A stretch of 64,000 bases of DNA from an uncultured Dehalococcoidia bacterium (GTDB lineage: Bacteria; Chloroflexota; Dehalococcoidia; Bin125). The notes below the pieces were generated by a model. The model had not been told where the DNA came from. It saw nothing but the letters and a program-made list of their open reading frames with translations, and ran no database searches. This document shows positions 63,490 to 64,000 of this stretch, in pieces. The stretch is from contig CATQGW010000005.1 of NCBI GenBank assembly GCA_958295515.1, forward strand, positions 372,001 to 436,000, read 5' to 3'. The translations under genes were made by a program, and so were the position numbers. Position 1 is the first letter of the stretch, and each line of letters opens with the position of its first letter.

Positions 63490-64000
63490 CTGCTTTGGGG
63501 ACTGCCTCCCATCCTGCCCGAGGGCAAAATGCGCGCCCTGATCCTCGGCTCCTTCCCCAGCGTCGCCTCGCTCCGGGCGCAGCAGTACTACGCCCACCCC
63601 CAGAACTGGTTCTGGCGTGTCCTCCAGCACTGCGGCGCAATCACCGACGCCGCAGCCCCTTACGAACAGCGCGTCCAACAGCTGCGCCGCATCGGCCTCG
63701 GCGTCTGGGACCTCTACGGACAGGTCCGCCGCCAGGGCTCCGGCGACGACCGCATCCACGACCAGGCCGTCAACCGCATCGACCTCCTCCACCGCGACCG
63801 CGGCCCCTTCCCGATCCTGCTCAACGGCCGCCGCCAACAAGAGTGGAACCGCCACTTCAACACCCTCGACGCCGAAACCATCCCCCTCCCCAGCACCAGC
63901 CCCCGCCCGCTCCACTGGAACACCGAGCACTCAAGAGCCGCCGCAATCGCCGAATGGCGCGAAGCGCTGTCCCCGATCAGTCGGGATACACTGAGTCGGT
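63490..64000 (+). CDS. DNA-deoxyinosine glycosylase-like protein (3' end outside window)
   Basis: About 170 codons are visible and the frame is open at the window edge. LLWGLPPILP, MRALILGSFPSVASL, AQQYYAHPQNWFWRVLQ, LGVWDLYGQVRRQGSGDDRI and a late PLPSTSPRPLHW match the MUG/deoxyinosine DNA glycosylase family that excises hypoxanthine and related damaged bases. The family's N-terminus (LWGLPPIL) is encoded but no ATG/GTG/TTG lies before it: GAGGAG at 63478-63483 is followed 6 nt later by CTG at 63490. The alternative ATG at 63529 would drop that part. Located 29 bp after CoA-transferase 5. Confidence 0.75.
   Translation, partial: MLWGLPPILPEGKMRALILGSFPSVASLRAQQYYAHPQNWFWRVLQHCGAITDAAAPYEQRVQQLRRIGLGVWDLYGQVRRQGSGDDRIHDQAVNRIDLLHRDRGPFPILLNGRRQQEWNRHFNTLDAETIPLPSTSPRPLHWNTEHSRAAAIAEWREALSPISRDTLSR

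Overview
The window is a 64 kb, very GC-rich bacterial segment packed with short operons on both strands. Five family III (CaiB/BaiF) CoA-transferases, several non-heme iron dioxygenases, amidohydrolases, HSL-type hydrolases, a tungsten aldehyde oxidoreductase, a Tat-exported peptide-binding protein and an isolated 23S rRNA gene together suggest a heterotrophic member of the Chloroflexota (Dehalococcoidia/SAR202-like, probably marine or host-associated). This placement is inferred from gene content; no phylogeny was run.

Layout. 1-6.3 kb: end of an AddA/RecB-like nuclease, an acyl-CoA carboxyltransferase, then on the minus strand an MFS exporter, a TcuA-like flavoprotein and an AlkD-like repair protein. 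6.3-9.5 kb: an orphan DNA methyltransferase, then an operon of an uncharacterised protein, a UGSC-family selenoprotein (in-frame UGA plus a SECIS-like hairpin) and a DUF3800 protein. 9.5-20 kb: partly duplicated acyl-CoA dehydrogenase, a J-domain protein, LutC plus a LutB-LutA fusion, an exonuclease-BRCT protein, an amidohydrolase, a second DUF3800 protein, and a thiolase-like/DUF35 pair. 20-27 kb: two CoA-transferases on the minus strand, then a peptide ABC transporter on the plus strand. 27-32.3 kb: four small membrane proteins in a B'-A'-B-A paralogous array, a MoaD/sigma-region-4 fusion and an aldehyde:ferredoxin oxidoreductase. 32.4-38.4 kb: two dioxygenases, a monooxygenase, two HEPN/MNT toxin-antitoxin-like pairs, a phosphoribosyltransferase-GTP cyclohydrolase fusion and a CoA-transferase.

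38.4-43.3 kb: a large secreted FG-GAP/Ig-like protein preceded by a 24-base G homopolymer and flanked by extragenic palindromic repeats. 43.3-47.2 kb: three tandem HSL-type hydrolases and a two-domain SnoaL-like protein. 47.3-53.6 kb: a candidate structured RNA of about 195 nt, a shortened NYN protein, an amidase, an enoyl-CoA hydratase, a two-gene unknown cassette bracketed by a 49-bp perfect repeat, an amidohydrolase and an alpha/beta hydrolase. 53.6-59.1 kb: tRNA-Glu, a Ktr/Trk potassium uptake pair, initiator tRNA and 23S rRNA with no visible 16S or 5S. 59.1-64 kb: repeats, a DUF169 protein, two paralogous CoA-transferases with a fossil peptide-binding-protein signal sequence between them, and the start of a DNA-deoxyinosine glycosylase-like gene.

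Functionally, the chromosome shows turnover of CoA thioesters and small organic acids (CoA-transferases, carboxylase, dehydrogenase, hydratase, thiolase-like protein), lactate-type oxidation, peptide import, potassium homeostasis and base repair. Small accessory cassettes (HEPN/MNT, DUF3800, the repeat-bracketed pair) are interspersed. Several genes start about 6 nt after a TAnnnT box, which suggests leaderless transcription is common here.
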